Part shown: positions 47,140 to 56,324 of the stretch, in pieces | Numbering within the stretch: the first letter of the stretch is position 1 | How the letters are laid out: each line of letters begins with the position of its first letter | NCBI RefSeq assembly: GCF_014204715.1 | Contig: NZ_JACHLY010000001.1 | Coordinates: 4,548,501 to 4,612,500 of the forward strand | DNA: 64,000 nt | DNA from: Streptomonospora salina | GTDB lineage: Bacteria > Actinomycetota > Actinomycetes > Streptosporangiales > Streptosporangiaceae | Reading direction: 5' to 3' | Translations under genes and position numbers: made by a program | Notes under the pieces: model-generated | The model's input: only the letters and a program-made list of their open reading frames with translations | What the model was told of the DNA's origin: nothing | Database searches by the model: none

Positions 47140-47598
47140 TCATGTGCGCGACCCGGAACTCTCGTCGGGCCAGATGGCTGCGGCGACCAGGATCGCGGCC
47201 CAGATCCCCAGCGGCACCAGCGGCCAGTACGGCAGCAGATCACCGTGCATGGCGCTGGTGACGCCCCAGACACCGGTCATGATGACGGCGCCGCCGAGCC
47301 ACCATCGCCATTCGTCTACCCAGTCCTTCCACGGAGATACCAGGGCGGAGCGGGCGGAGCCGGAGGCCGCGGGTTCGGAGTCCTCGTGTTCGGCCGGAGG
47401 CGGAGGCTCCGGCAAGTCCGCGTACAGCGCCCGCAGCTGCCCCACGACCACGGCGCCCATCGCCTCGTCCAGGCGGCGTTCGTATTCGGCGAGGTCGAGA
47501 CGGCCTTCCGAGAGCGCGGTGGCGAGGCGCTCGGCGCAGGCGTCGCGGTCGGCATCCGAAGCGCGCATCCGGCGTTCCGAGACGCGTTCGTCGTCCAA
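47140..47598 (-). CDS. DUF1707 membrane protein, paralog 2
   Basis: The 152-residue protein has the same layout as its neighbours: DUF1707 (MRASDADRDACAERLATAL, LDLAEYERRLDEAMGAVV), an acidic linker, and two membrane segments around WLGGAVIMTGVWGVTSAMHG and PLVPLGIWAAILVAAAIW. It starts at TTG (47598) after GGGGGTGGG; the ATG ten codons later would cut into the DUF1707 domain. It lies 33 bases from paralog 1, so they may be co-transcribed. Confidence 0.85.
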   Translation of the reverse strand: MDDERVSERRMRASDADRDACAERLATALSEGRLDLAEYERRLDEAMGAVVVGQLRALYADLPEPPPPAEHEDSEPAASGSARSALVSPWKDWVDEWRWWLGGAVIMTGVWGVTSAMHGDLLPYWPLVPLGIWAAILVAAAIWPDESSGSRT

Positions 47599-47723
47599 CG
47601 CCCACCCCCTGCCGCACGAATGATGGGAATTTCACGATACGCGGCGCGCGGTCAGGAGGAAAGCGGTCGAATGCGGCGCCGCCGACAGCCGCCGGGCGCC
47701 TGCCGCCGGCGGGGCGCCGGTCG

Positions 47724-48167
47724 TCAGCGCCGGCAGCCGCCGCTCGTGGCGATCACCATCGCCCAGATGCCGAGCGGAATCACCGGCCAGAATCCCTGCA
47801 CGGCGCCCGACGCGATGCTGGAGACCAACCACACGGCCGTCATCACGGCTGCGCCGCCCATCCAGGCGTGCCACGTGCCGGTACGCTCCCGCAGCGACGG
47901 CGGCGCGTTCTCCTCGCCGGTACGGGCGAGATCGACGGGGTCGGCACCGGACGGTACGGGATCGGGGGACGCGGGATCGGGGATGTCGGTGGTCAGCGGC
48001 GCGAGCTCGCCCAGCGTGCGGGCGCCCATCGCCGAGTCCAGCCGGGACTGGTGCTCGGCCAGGTCCAGGCGCCCGTCCGAGAGGGCGTCGGAAAGCCGGC
48101 GCGCGACGGCGTCGCGGTCGGCGTCCGAGGCGCGGAGCTCATCGCGCGGTGTGAGATCGGGGCTCAA
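47724..48167 (-). CDS. DUF1707 membrane protein, paralog 3
   Basis: The 147-residue third tandem copy has LRASDADRDAVARRLSDAL and LDLAEHQSRLDSAMGARTLG, then a Pro/Asp linker and two segments WMGGAAVMTAVWLVSSIASG and PVIPLGIWAMVIATSG. TTG start (48167) preceded by GAGGAGG at 8 bases. It ends in a short CRR tail. It is 125 bases upstream of paralog 2. Confidence 0.85.
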   Translation of the reverse strand: MSPDLTPRDELRASDADRDAVARRLSDALSDGRLDLAEHQSRLDSAMGARTLGELAPLTTDIPDPASPDPVPSGADPVDLARTGEENAPPSLRERTGTWHAWMGGAAVMTAVWLVSSIASGAVQGFWPVIPLGIWAMVIATSGGCRR

Positions 48168-48269
48168 CTGTCACGCCTCCTCGTGCCGGTTCTCTTGACA
48201 GGTTAGACGCGCGGACCGGCGTGTGGGATCCCCCGCCGGTGCGGATTCTCGCTACGACCGAAGTAGTAC

Positions 48270-49121
48270 TCACGCGGCGGCGCCGCCGCCTGGAACCGCG
48301 GGCGCACCGCCCCGCCCGCGGTTCCAGGCGGCGACGGCGCCGCAGGCCGCCGCGTCGGCGGCGCCGATCACGCCGATCCCCTCGAAGGGGCCGGTGAAGC
48401 CGAACCGGCTGCCGTCCAGACGCAGCAGCCCGCCCCCCGCTTCCTCCAGCACGAGTCCCGGCGCCGCCACATCCCAGTCGCGTACCGCGACGTCCTTGAC
48501 GAACAGGTGCGCGGAGCCGTCGGCGATGCGGCACAGCTTCAGCGCGATACTGCCCGATTCCAGGTAGCCGCTGCAGCCGAAGTGCGTGTAGGCGGCCCGG
48601 GCGATGCCGCGCGGCTCGGGGGTGTTGTCGGTGAGGACCCCCGCGCCGGCCCCCGGTCCCGGATCGCGATCGGCGATCCGCAGGCCGGCGCCGTCGGCCG
48701 CCGCCCCTTGGCCGCGCACGGCCGTGTAGCAGCGGTCGGACTCGGGGGCGTAGACCGCCGCGACCACGGGCCGGCGGTGCTCGATCAGCGCCGCCTGGGT
48801 GACGTAGCCGGGGAAGCCGTGCACGTAGCTGGCCGTGCCGTCGAGCGGGTCGATCAGCCAGTAGCGGCCGGGCCGCCCGCCGCCGAGCCCCGCGGGATCC
48901 TCCTCGCTGAGCACGGGTGCTCCCGGATCGACCCGGGCCAGCCGCGCACACAGCTCCTCGTGGGCCATGGCGTCGGCGCGCGCTTTGAACTGGTCGCCTT
49001 CCCACGCGCCGGAGACGGCCGCGGAGCCGGCGCGCCAGCCGCGCAGCAGCGCCCCGACGTCGCGGACCGCCCGCTCGGCCCCGGCCGCCAGCGCGTCGGC
49101 CCCGCTCGGACCGGCGCTCAC
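48270..49121 (-). CDS. Inositol monophosphatase-family protein
   Basis: The 283-residue protein has the metal-dependent phosphatase motifs SEEDPAG (metal Glu), the IDPLDGTASYVHG motif (about residues 90-102) and WDVAAPGLVLEEAGG (third metal Asp). These are the three Mg/Li-sensitive motifs of IMPase/CysQ/FBPase. It overlaps the ATP-grasp gene by 4 bases (GTGA), so the two act together. The substrate is unknown; CysQ-like 3'-phosphoadenosine phosphatase is an alternative. The last codons form a 21-base-pair hairpin. Confidence 0.87.
   Translation of the reverse strand: MSAGPSGADALAAGAERAVRDVGALLRGWRAGSAAVSGAWEGDQFKARADAMAHEELCARLARVDPGAPVLSEEDPAGLGGGRPGRYWLIDPLDGTASYVHGFPGYVTQAALIEHRRPVVAAVYAPESDRCYTAVRGQGAAADGAGLRIADRDPGPGAGAGVLTDNTPEPRGIARAAYTHFGCSGYLESGSIALKLCRIADGSAHLFVKDVAVRDWDVAAPGLVLEEAGGGLLRLDGSRFGFTGPFEGIGVIGAADAAACGAVAAWNRGRGGAPAVPGGGAAA
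48284..48333 (-). terminator. 21-bp perfect hairpin in the 3' coding end
   Basis: A 21-base-pair perfect stem (48284-48304 with 48313-48333) surrounds an 8-base loop. It is entirely inside the coding sequence of the inositol monophosphatase-family gene, ending 12 bases before its stop codon. Its position at the operon end suggests termination. Confidence 0.6.
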
Positions 49122-50152
49122 GGCCCCACCCCCAGGGCCGGCTCCGCCGGCGAGGCCGCGGCCGGGTCGAGGCCCGCCCCGGCGAAGTCCGCTTCGTCGA
49201 CGAACTCGTCGGCCCACCGGCGTACCAGGACCACTCCCTCGCGCCAGTCGTCGGCCAGCTGCGGCCCGCCGGCGGTGGCCTGGCGCAGCAGGCCGCCGAC
49301 TTCGTCGACCCCGGCGGCCCGGGTCAGCGCGGCCGTGGAGGAGAAGCGCGGGTTGATCTCGAAGATGCGCGGTTCGCCCGCGGCGTCCAGGGCCAGCTGT
49401 ACGTTGAACGGCCCGTCCGCGCGCAGCTCCCGCTGCACGGCGCGGCACACGTCGGCGATGCGCTCGTGGCGGCGCGTCACCGCGTACTTGGTGACACCGC
49501 GCTTGAGCACGACCTGCTTGGGCACGACCGCCTGTACCCCGCCGTCGCGCCAGGCCACCACCGAAACGGTGAACTCGGTACCGGTGACCGCCTCCTGGGC
49601 GATGAGGGCGTCGGCGGGCCCCTCGGTCCCGGCCAGCAGCGCCCCCAGCCGGTCGGCCGAGCCCAGCCGCACCACGCCGCGGCTCCCGCGCCCCGAGCGG
49701 GGCTTGACGACGAGGGGGTCCGCCGGCGGGCCGGTCCATTCGGCCGCCTTCCGGGTACGCGGAACCGGCAGCCCCGCGTCGGCCAGGCGCCGCATCAGCG
49801 CGTACTTGTCCAGGCAGGTCGCCACGAACTCCGGGTGGGGCAGCAGGACCGCGATGCCGTCCTCGGCCAGCCGCGCGACCGTGCCCAGCTCCTCGTCGAC
49901 CAGCGGAACCAGGGCGGCTGCGCCCTCGCGCAGGCAGATGCCGCGGATCGCGGGAAGGTAGGCCCCGCTCGTTCCCGGCGGGACGAGGTGGCACCGGTCG
50001 GCCAGGTACAGGCCGGGTGCGGCGGGATCGACGTCGGTGGCCACCACGCGGTAGCCCTGTCGCTGGAGATTCCGGATGGTGTCGGGGGTCTGGGGTGCGC
50101 CTGCGGTGGTGACGACGACGGTGGTCGGGCCGGAACCTTCTACAGCGGACAC
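49118..50152 (-). CDS. ATP-grasp domain-containing ligase-like protein
   Basis: The 344-residue protein begins with a Rossmann-like preATP-grasp domain (VVVTTAGAPQTPDTIRNLQ, about residues 12-30, and LVPLVDEELGTVARL), then an ATP-grasp fold. PLVVKPRSGRGSRGV is the P-loop-like glycine-rich block and GPFNVQLALDAAGEPRIFEINPRFS carries the metal-binding Glu-x-Asn. It is carbamoyl-phosphate-synthase-like, but its acyl acceptor is not evident. GTG at 50152 after AAAGG. It shares a 4-base overlap with the phosphatase gene. Confidence 0.87.
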   Translation of the reverse strand: MSAVEGSGPTTVVVTTAGAPQTPDTIRNLQRQGYRVVATDVDPAAPGLYLADRCHLVPPGTSGAYLPAIRGICLREGAAALVPLVDEELGTVARLAEDGIAVLLPHPEFVATCLDKYALMRRLADAGLPVPRTRKAAEWTGPPADPLVVKPRSGRGSRGVVRLGSADRLGALLAGTEGPADALIAQEAVTGTEFTVSVVAWRDGGVQAVVPKQVVLKRGVTKYAVTRRHERIADVCRAVQRELRADGPFNVQLALDAAGEPRIFEINPRFSSTAALTRAAGVDEVGGLLRQATAGGPQLADDWREGVVLVRRWADEFVDEADFAGAGLDPAAASPAEPALGVGP

Positions 50153-50445
50153 CGATGGACCTTTCGGTAGGAGCCGGGCTGGGCGGACGGTCGGCTCGGG
50201 GCCGCGAGGGCGCGGTGCAGCGGGGCCGCCGCGCACCGTCCCCGGCGGGGCGGCGCCCCCGGTCCGGATCATCCGTCCATCGAGCTTAGACCGCCCGAGC
50301 CCGTCCGGCCCGCTGATGACCGCTTCCGGTTCCCGCGACAACCGGAAGCGGGGGGTGAAGCGTAGGGGAGGCGTGTCCGGCCGGGGCGCACACCCCGGGC
50401 CTGCACGGGCTTCGCGCGTGCGGCGGCCGCCCGGCGGGTGCCGCG

Positions 50446-51090
50446 TCAGCCGGCCGCCGCGGTCCGGCCCGGCGTGTCGATCAGGCCGTGCTCGGCCAGG
50501 AAGGACACCAGCCCGTCGTCCCCGGTGTAGTGGTGGGTCGTGAGTCCCAGGCGCTTGGCCGCGAGCACGTTCTCCTCGCGGTCGTCGACGAAGGCGGTGC
50601 GCCCGGCGGCGGTGCCCATCTCGCCCAGCACGTGCTCGTAGATCGCCGGGTCGGGTTTGCACACGCCCAGCTCGGCGCTGAAGTACAGCGCGTCGAATCC
50701 CGCCATCACCGGCGCTGTGCGCAGTGCGCCGGCGATGTCCGTCGGCGCGTTGGACAGCAGCGCCGTGCGCACTCCGCGCCGCCCCAGCGTCCCCAGTACG
50801 CGCGCGGTGCCCTCGCGGACGTGCAGCCACGAGCCGACGTCCAGCGCCCACAGCCCGTGGAGCGTGGCGGTGTCCCACTCGGCGCCCGCGCGTGCGGCGA
50901 CCCGGGTCCAGTACTCCGCCGCGGTGATCCCGCCGTCGTAGGCGCGGCGCTCCTGCCAGTAGGCCGACCACAGGTCGTCGGCCGGCACTCCGGCCAGCCG
51001 CTCCATCCTCCTCCGGTCCTCCTGCGGCGGGTTCAGGGAGAGGACGTCGCCGTAGTCGAAGACGACCACGTCGATGCCGTCGGGGTCCAT
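50446..51090 (-). CDS. HAD-family hydrolase
   Basis: The 214-residue protein has the HAD motif I VVVFDYGDVLS (nucleophile Asp 12 or nearby), motif II LLSNAPTD, motif III K in GVCKPDPAIY, and motif IV FVDDREENV. A helical C1 cap (about residues 18-90) is present. It resembles haloacid dehalogenase/epoxide hydrolase-like or phosphoglycolate-type phosphatases; the substrate is unknown. The usual second Asp of motif I (DxD) reads DYG, so the acid-base residue is not Asp, which may affect activity. Confidence 0.86.
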   Translation of the reverse strand: MDPDGIDVVVFDYGDVLSLNPPQEDRRRMERLAGVPADDLWSAYWQERRAYDGGITAAEYWTRVAARAGAEWDTATLHGLWALDVGSWLHVREGTARVLGTLGRRGVRTALLSNAPTDIAGALRTAPVMAGFDALYFSAELGVCKPDPAIYEHVLGEMGTAAGRTAFVDDREENVLAAKRLGLTTHHYTGDDGLVSFLAEHGLIDTPGRTAAAG

Positions 51091-51188
51091 GCCCGTGTAC
51101 ACCTCGCTTATGTCGGGGATCGTGCCGTCGCACCGCCGTCGGATCCGCCCGGGCCCTGCGGGCGGTGCCCCGGGGGCGGCCCCAGCGA

Positions 51189-51209
51189 CTCGCGGGGCGC
51201 CCCCGCGAG
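51189..51209 (-). terminator. Hairpin after the PEBP gene
   Basis: CTCGCGGGG (51189-51197) and CCCCGCGAG (51201-51209) form a 9-base-pair stem with a CGC loop, downstream of the minus-strand PEBP stop at 51228. Confidence 0.6.
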
Positions 51210-51227
51210 CCTGCGGGGCCGCGGCGG

Positions 51228-51764
51228 TCAGGCGATCTCGTAGACGGGTGCGACGATCGCGCGCCCGATCGAGTGGAAGAACAGGTTGAAGCCCAGGAAC
51301 GCCGGCGACGCGGTCTCGTCGATGCCCAGCGACTCCACGTCCACCGCGTGCACGGCGAACATGTAGCGGTGCGGGCCGTGCCCCGCGGGAGGCGCCGCAC
51401 CGATGTAGCGCCGCGCGCCGGCGTCGGTACGCAGTGTCAGGGCGCCTGCGGGCAGGCCCGATCCGGATTCGTCGCCGGCCCCGGAGGCCAGCTCGGTGGT
51501 GCCCGCGGGGATGTCGCACACCGCCCAGTGCCAGAAACCGCTGGCCGTGGGCGCGTCGGGATCGAAGCAGGTGACCGCGAAGCTGCGGGTGCCCTCGGGG
51601 AAACCGCTCCAGGACAGGTGCGGCGAAACGTCCCCGCCTCCGGCTCCCATGATGCCGCTGACCTGGGGCGTGGGCAGGGTCGCGCCGTCGGCGACGTCGT
51701 CGCTGGCCACGCTGAACGACGGAACGGAAGGCAGGAATTCGTAGGGAGAAGGCGGCTGTGCCAC
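51228..51764 (-). CDS. YbhB/YbcL (PEBP, Raf kinase inhibitor-like) protein
   Basis: The 178-residue protein has the PEBP blocks [37 protein letters not shown] and [17 protein letters not shown], with the ligand-pocket residues of the family. No signal peptide, so it is cytoplasmic. GTG start with GGAGG at 6 bases. Family function in bacteria is mostly unclear. Confidence 0.92.
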   Translation of the reverse strand: MAQPPSPYEFLPSVPSFSVASDDVADGATLPTPQVSGIMGAGGGDVSPHLSWSGFPEGTRSFAVTCFDPDAPTASGFWHWAVCDIPAGTTELASGAGDESGSGLPAGALTLRTDAGARRYIGAAPPAGHGPHRYMFAVHAVDVESLGIDETASPAFLGFNLFFHSIGRAIVAPVYEIA

Positions 51765-51865
51765 GTCGGACCTCCTGAGTGGTCGGGTGTCTCGGTCGGG
51801 GCGGGTCCGCCCCGTGCCCCTGCTACCAGCGGCCCCCAACACCTATCGCGTGTGCCGCGTCTGCG

Positions 51866-52615
51866 CTAACGCGTGTCGACGTGTTGGAACGCTTCGGCCA
51901 GTCGGCCTCCGTCCAGGCCGGCGCCGGTCGCCTGCTCGGCGAGCCCGCCCCGCAGGGCCTCGGCCAGCTGCTCGATGTCGCCGATCTGGCTGGCGTGGCA
52001 GGACAGCGCGGCCAGCTTGCGGTCGAAGACGTCGGTGACGTCGCTGAAGCGGTCCGGCGCGGGCCCGCGGACCAGCCACACCTCGGGAGCCTTCCACGGC
52101 TCCAGGCCTTCCTCGGCCAGCAGTTCGGGGTGGGCGTGGGGGTTGCGGGCGTCGGGGTAGACCGCGTTGATCCCGGCCTCGCCCGTGGCCAGGTGATCGG
52201 GGTGGCTGGGCGCGATCCGCTTCCAGTCGCGCTCGGGGCTGGGGACGACGACGCGCTGGGGGCGGACCCGGCGGACGACCCGGGCGATGTCGCGGCGCAG
52301 ATCCAGGGTGGGCAGCACCCGGCCGTCGGAGTAGCCCAGGAAGCGGACGTCGTGCACGCCTACGGCCGCGGCGGCGCTGCGCTGCTCGTCGCGGCGCAGC
52401 GCGGCCGTCTCGGCGGCGCCGAGCGCCCGGTCGTCGCCGCCCGCCTCGCCGTCGGTCACCATCAGGTAGGTCACCTCGACCCCCGCGTCGGTCCACAGCG
52501 CGACGGTTCCGGCGCAGCCGAAGTCGACGTCGTCGGGGTGGGCCATCACGACGAGCGCGCGGTCGATCCCCTCGGTGTGCGCGGTGCGGCCGCCGGCCCG
52601 GTTCCCGTTCGGCAT
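51866..52615 (-). CDS. PIG-L family deacetylase (LmbE-like)
   Basis: The 249-residue zinc hydrolase has the motif AHPDDVDFGCAG (H and D-D metal ligands, about residues 25-36), SHPDHLATGE and the later His. It matches the MshB/Mca/BshB-type superfamily that cleaves N-acetyl groups from glycoconjugates or thiol conjugates. Whether it acts in mycothiol metabolism is not shown. The ATG start follows AAGGAGGAAGG. Confidence 0.9.
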   Translation of the reverse strand: MPNGNRAGGRTAHTEGIDRALVVMAHPDDVDFGCAGTVALWTDAGVEVTYLMVTDGEAGGDDRALGAAETAALRRDEQRSAAAAVGVHDVRFLGYSDGRVLPTLDLRRDIARVVRRVRPQRVVVPSPERDWKRIAPSHPDHLATGEAGINAVYPDARNPHAHPELLAEEGLEPWKAPEVWLVRGPAPDRFSDVTDVFDRKLAALSCHASQIGDIEQLAEALRGGLAEQATGAGLDGGRLAEAFQHVDTR

Positions 52616-52763
52616 GGGCGCCTTCCTCCTTCGCCTATCGCGGGACCGCTCCCGTCGGCGGTCCCGCACTCGACAGCGTCGCACCCGCCCCGCGGATTCC
52701 GCCGCGGCGGCCGGTCCCGAGCGTCGAGCGTCGCCCGGTCCGAGCGCCGCACACGGCCCGGGG

Positions 52764-53602
52764 TCACGGTTTGCGCGCGATCCCGCACAACTGGGAGACG
52801 TCGCGGTCGGCGTAGAGTGTCCCCTCGGCAGGGCGCCACCGGGACGCCGGCACCACGCCCGGTTCGAGCAGCTCCAAGCCCTCGAGCAGCGCGGTCACCT
52901 CCGCGCGGCTGCGCGCCCGCATCTCCGCCGGATTCGCCGAATTCCAGATCCGCAGCAGTTCGGCCATGCCCTCGGGGTCGTAGTCGCTCGTGGGGTGGCC
53001 GATCACCAGGTAGCTGCCCGAGGGCAGCGCACCCATCAGCCGGTCCACGATCGCGCGGGCCTCGTCGTCGCCGCCGACGTAGTTGAGGATGCCCAGCATC
53101 ATCAGCGCGACGGGCCGGTCGAAGTCCAGCGTCCGCGCGGCCCCGTCCAGGACGGTGCCGGGGTCGTGGACGTCGGCGCTGATGTAGTCGGTAGCGCCTT
53201 CGGGCGAGCCCACCAGCAGCGCCTCGGCGTGCACCAGTACCAGCGGGTCGTTGTCGGCGTAGACGACCCTGCTCTCGGGGCCAGGCGCTGGGCGACCTCG
53301 TGGGTGTTGTCGGCGGTGGGCAGGCCGGTGCCCAGGTCCAGGAACTGCCGGACGCCGGCGTCGGAGACCAGGTGGGTCACGACCCGGTGCAGGAACTCCC
53401 GGTCGGCGCGGGCGCTGACGATCACGCCGGGCATCATCGTGTGCAGCTGTTCGCCCATCTCGCGGTCGGCGGCGTAGTTGTCCTTGCCGCCCAGCCAGTA
53501 GTTCCACACGCGCGCCGAATGCGGAACAGACGTGTCGAGCCGGGGCCGGTCGGCAGAAGACGCGCTGCCGCCGACGGTCGGGGGGTCGGGGGTGTGGCTC
53601 AT
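52764..53602 (-). pseudogene. DUF574 SAM-dependent methyltransferase, frameshifted
   Basis: The protein is split over two frames. The first frame (53602 to about 53285) encodes the conserved N-terminus: RVWNYWLGGKDNYAADREMGE and QFLDLGTGLPTADNTHEVA. The second (about 53280 to 52764) continues with RVVYADNDPLVLVHAEALL, DFDRPVALMMLGILNYV and GSYLVIGHPTSDYD. Together they form one complete actinobacterial PF04672-type methyltransferase. One missing G near 53276-53283 (CTCGGGGCC) would restore the frame, so either a single-base deletion, a sequencing error or a pseudogene. The intact version would be about 280 residues. The substrate is unknown. Confidence 0.8.
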
Positions 53603-53661
53603 GGATGCGCTTCCTAACGGGATGTGCCGGGCATCCTGGACCTTCCGCCCCCGATGTCGGA

Positions 53662-54696
53662 TCAGGGGACGATCACGGCACGCCCCTTGACGAGTCCGGC
53701 TTCCATCCGCTCGTAGACCTCGGGGCCGCTCTCGATGCCGTAGCGTTCCACGTGGACGTCGAGCGCGCCTTCGCGAGCCAGGTCGATCAGCTCGATCAGC
53801 TCGGACCTGCTGCCCCAGTAGGTGATGCCGGTCCGCGAACCGAACGGCACCGACTCGAACCCCACCTCGACGGTGCCGCCGCCGATACCGACGAGCGTGA
53901 GGTCGCCGTCCCGGCCGACCATGCTCCGGGCCAGTGAGGTGGTGGCCGCTGCGCCGACGAAGTCGAACACGGCCTCGGCGCCGAGGCCGCGGGTGAGGTC
54001 CTCCACCGCCTCCAGTGCGGATCCGTCGGAGGGCAGCGCGTGCTGGGCGCCGCTTCGGCGCGCCAGTTCCCGGCTCTCCTCGCGCACGTCCAGCGCCACC
54101 ACCGTCGCCGCGCTGAGCCGGCGCAGCAGCTGCACCGCGATGTGGCCGAGCCCGCCGACGCCGATCACCACGGCGACACTGCCGGCGACGAGCCGGTCCA
54201 GCGACCGCTTGATCGCGTGGTACGGCGTCAGTCCGGCGTCGGTCAGCGGCACCGTCCGCACCGGGTCGAGGTCGCCGATGGGCACGACGTGGCGCTCGGA
54301 GTCGACCAGCACGTACTCGGCCAGCGCCCCCGGTGCGCCCAGACCCGGCGGGAAGACGCCCAACCCGGCCGCGTGCGGGCAGTAGTTCTCCCGGCCCCGG
54401 GCGCACATCCGGCACACGCCGCAGCCCCACGGCCCGTAGACCACGACCGGCTCGCCCACCGGGATCCGCGAGACGCCCGCGCCCACGGCCTCGACACGGC
54501 CGGCGGCTTCGTGGCCCAGCGTCATCGGCAGTTCGTAGGGGAACCCCTCGGCCGGCCAGCCCATCACGGCGAGGTCGGAGTGGCACACCCCCGCCGCGGT
54601 CACCTTCAGCAGCAGCTGACCGGGACCGGGCTCGGGGACGTCGACGTCGACCACACGGGGCTTGTCACCCACGCTCATGTACTGGACCGCGCGCAC
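53662..54696 (-). CDS. Zinc-dependent alcohol dehydrogenase (MDR)
   Basis: The 344-residue medium-chain dehydrogenase has catalytic zinc ligands in AAGVCHSDL (Cys) and GHEAAG (His), a structural-zinc cysteine cluster CGVCRMCARGRENYC, and a Rossmann fold VIGVGGLGHIAVQLLRRL for NAD(P). Substrate specificity is not clear. GTG start follows GAAGGGAG. Confidence 0.92.
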   Translation of the reverse strand: MRAVQYMSVGDKPRVVDVDVPEPGPGQLLLKVTAAGVCHSDLAVMGWPAEGFPYELPMTLGHEAAGRVEAVGAGVSRIPVGEPVVVYGPWGCGVCRMCARGRENYCPHAAGLGVFPPGLGAPGALAEYVLVDSERHVVPIGDLDPVRTVPLTDAGLTPYHAIKRSLDRLVAGSVAVVIGVGGLGHIAVQLLRRLSAATVVALDVREESRELARRSGAQHALPSDGSALEAVEDLTRGLGAEAVFDFVGAAATTSLARSMVGRDGDLTLVGIGGGTVEVGFESVPFGSRTGITYWGSRSELIELIDLAREGALDVHVERYGIESGPEVYERMEAGLVKGRAVIVP

Positions 54697-54977
54697 AGCC
54701 GGCTCCCTTCATCGGTATTCGTCGGCGTCGCCGCAGGCGGGCGGGCCTGCGGTCATCATCGGGCGGCAGGTGCGCAACGGTCACGCCGCAACGCCGACGC
54801 CCGGCCCGGCCCGCCCCCGGTCGGGCCGGGACCGGACCGGGCGCCGAAGGCCGCGCCTCCGCGGCGTCGGGGCAGGTGCACGGTACGGTTGGATGCCTGG
54901 AACGCCCCGCCCCGCGCCCCGGTCGCCGTCCGGAGTCGGGAAGTGCCGGGGAGACTCTCCGGACTGGAGACAGCACG

Positions 54978-56219
54978 ATGCCGCGTAAGCGCTCCATGGT
55001 GGCCACCGTGCTCCTGCGCACGCTGCTGGGCTTCCTGGGTGCCCAGCTCCTCGTGGTCCTCGGCCTCACCGCCGTCAACCAGTGGCGCAAGCGGGTCCGG
55101 CCGCTGCGCGCGGACTTTCCGCGCACCCCTCCCGAGACGCTGCCGGTGGGCGCCAGCGACGTCACCGTCTACACCTACGGCGAGGACCTCTACCAGGCCA
55201 TGCTCGACGCCGTCCGGGGCGCTCGCCGCCGGATCATGTTCGAGTCCTTCATCATCAAGAACGACGCGACCGGGCGCCGGTTCAAGCGGGAGCTGATCGC
55301 CGCGGCCGAGCGCGGCGTCGACGTCTACGTCGTCTACGACTCCTTCGCCAACCTCGTCGTGCCGAGCATGTTCTTCCGGTTCCCGCCCGGGGTGCACGTC
55401 CTGGCCTATCCGCTGCTGCGGCCGGGCCTGCTGCTGCTGGACATCAGCAAGGGCGGGCGCGACCACCGCAAGATCCTCACCGTCGACGGCGAGGTCGGCT
55501 TCGTCGGCGGCTACAACGTCGGTTCGGTCTATGCCACCCAGTGGCGCGACACGCACCTGCGGGTGTCCGGGCCGTCGGTGTGGGAGCTGGACAACGCGTT
55601 CCGCGACTTCTGGAACATGCTCCGCGGCGAGGACCAGCCGGTCATCCCCGACACCGGGACCCCGGAGTGGTCGCCGGCCCTGCGTGCCCACCGCAACGTC
55701 CCCGAGCAGCTGATCTACCCGATCCGCGGGATGTACCTGGAGGCCATCGACCGGGCGCGCGAGCACCTCTACATCACCCAGGCCTACTTCATCCCCGACA
55801 ACGAGATCCTCAGGGCCCTGATCGACGCGGCCCGGCGCGGTGTGGACGTGCGCCTGCTGGTGCCGGAGAACTCCAACCACGTCGTCGCCGACTGGCTCTC
55901 CCGCGGCTTCTACGGCGAGCTGCTGCGCGGCGGCGTGAAGCTGTACCTGTACCAGCACGCGATGGTGCACGCCAAGACCGCCACCATCGACCGCCGCTGG
56001 ACGACGATCGGCACCGCCAACGTCGACCGGCTCAGTCTCACCGGCAACTACGAGATCAACATCGAGGTCTTCGACCCCGACCTGGCCGCCCACCTGGAGC
56101 GGATCTTCGCCAACGACTCCACCAACGCCCGGCTGCTCACCCTGGAGGAGTGGTCCGGCCGGCCGCTGGTCGCCAAGCTGTGCGAGGCGCTGCTGCGGCC
56201 GCTGCGCCCGCTGCTGTGA
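54978..56219 (+). CDS. Cardiolipin synthase-like phospholipase D family protein
   Basis: The 413-residue protein has one N-terminal membrane segment (about residues 8-32) and two HKD motifs, HRKILTVDG (H163) and HAKTATID (H331), each followed by G-Y-N or A-N-V-D. The layout matches actinobacterial cardiolipin synthase-type PLD proteins, which transfer phosphatidyl groups at the membrane. Actinobacteria often use a CDP-alcohol-type cardiolipin synthase as well, so the exact reaction is open. Confidence 0.88.
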   Translation: MPRKRSMVATVLLRTLLGFLGAQLLVVLGLTAVNQWRKRVRPLRADFPRTPPETLPVGASDVTVYTYGEDLYQAMLDAVRGARRRIMFESFIIKNDATGRRFKRELIAAAERGVDVYVVYDSFANLVVPSMFFRFPPGVHVLAYPLLRPGLLLLDISKGGRDHRKILTVDGEVGFVGGYNVGSVYATQWRDTHLRVSGPSVWELDNAFRDFWNMLRGEDQPVIPDTGTPEWSPALRAHRNVPEQLIYPIRGMYLEAIDRAREHLYITQAYFIPDNEILRALIDAARRGVDVRLLVPENSNHVVADWLSRGFYGELLRGGVKLYLYQHAMVHAKTATIDRRWTTIGTANVDRLSLTGNYEINIEVFDPDLAAHLERIFANDSTNARLLTLEEWSGRPLVAKLCEALLRPLRPLL

Positions 56220-56324
56220 TCCCGCCCCAGCCTGCGCTCCCGGTCCGGGACCGCCGTTCGGCAGGTCGCGGACACGACTTTCGGCAGTGCCGCAGGCGCC
56301 GGCCGCCGGGGTAGCGTCGCTGCA

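Noticed and set aside
48270-52615. ATP-grasp, HAD, PEBP and PIG-L genes as one biosynthetic cluster
   Set aside because: Only the ATP-grasp and phosphatase genes overlap; the others are separated by 100-290 bases and a terminator-like hairpin, and no core biosynthetic enzyme is present.
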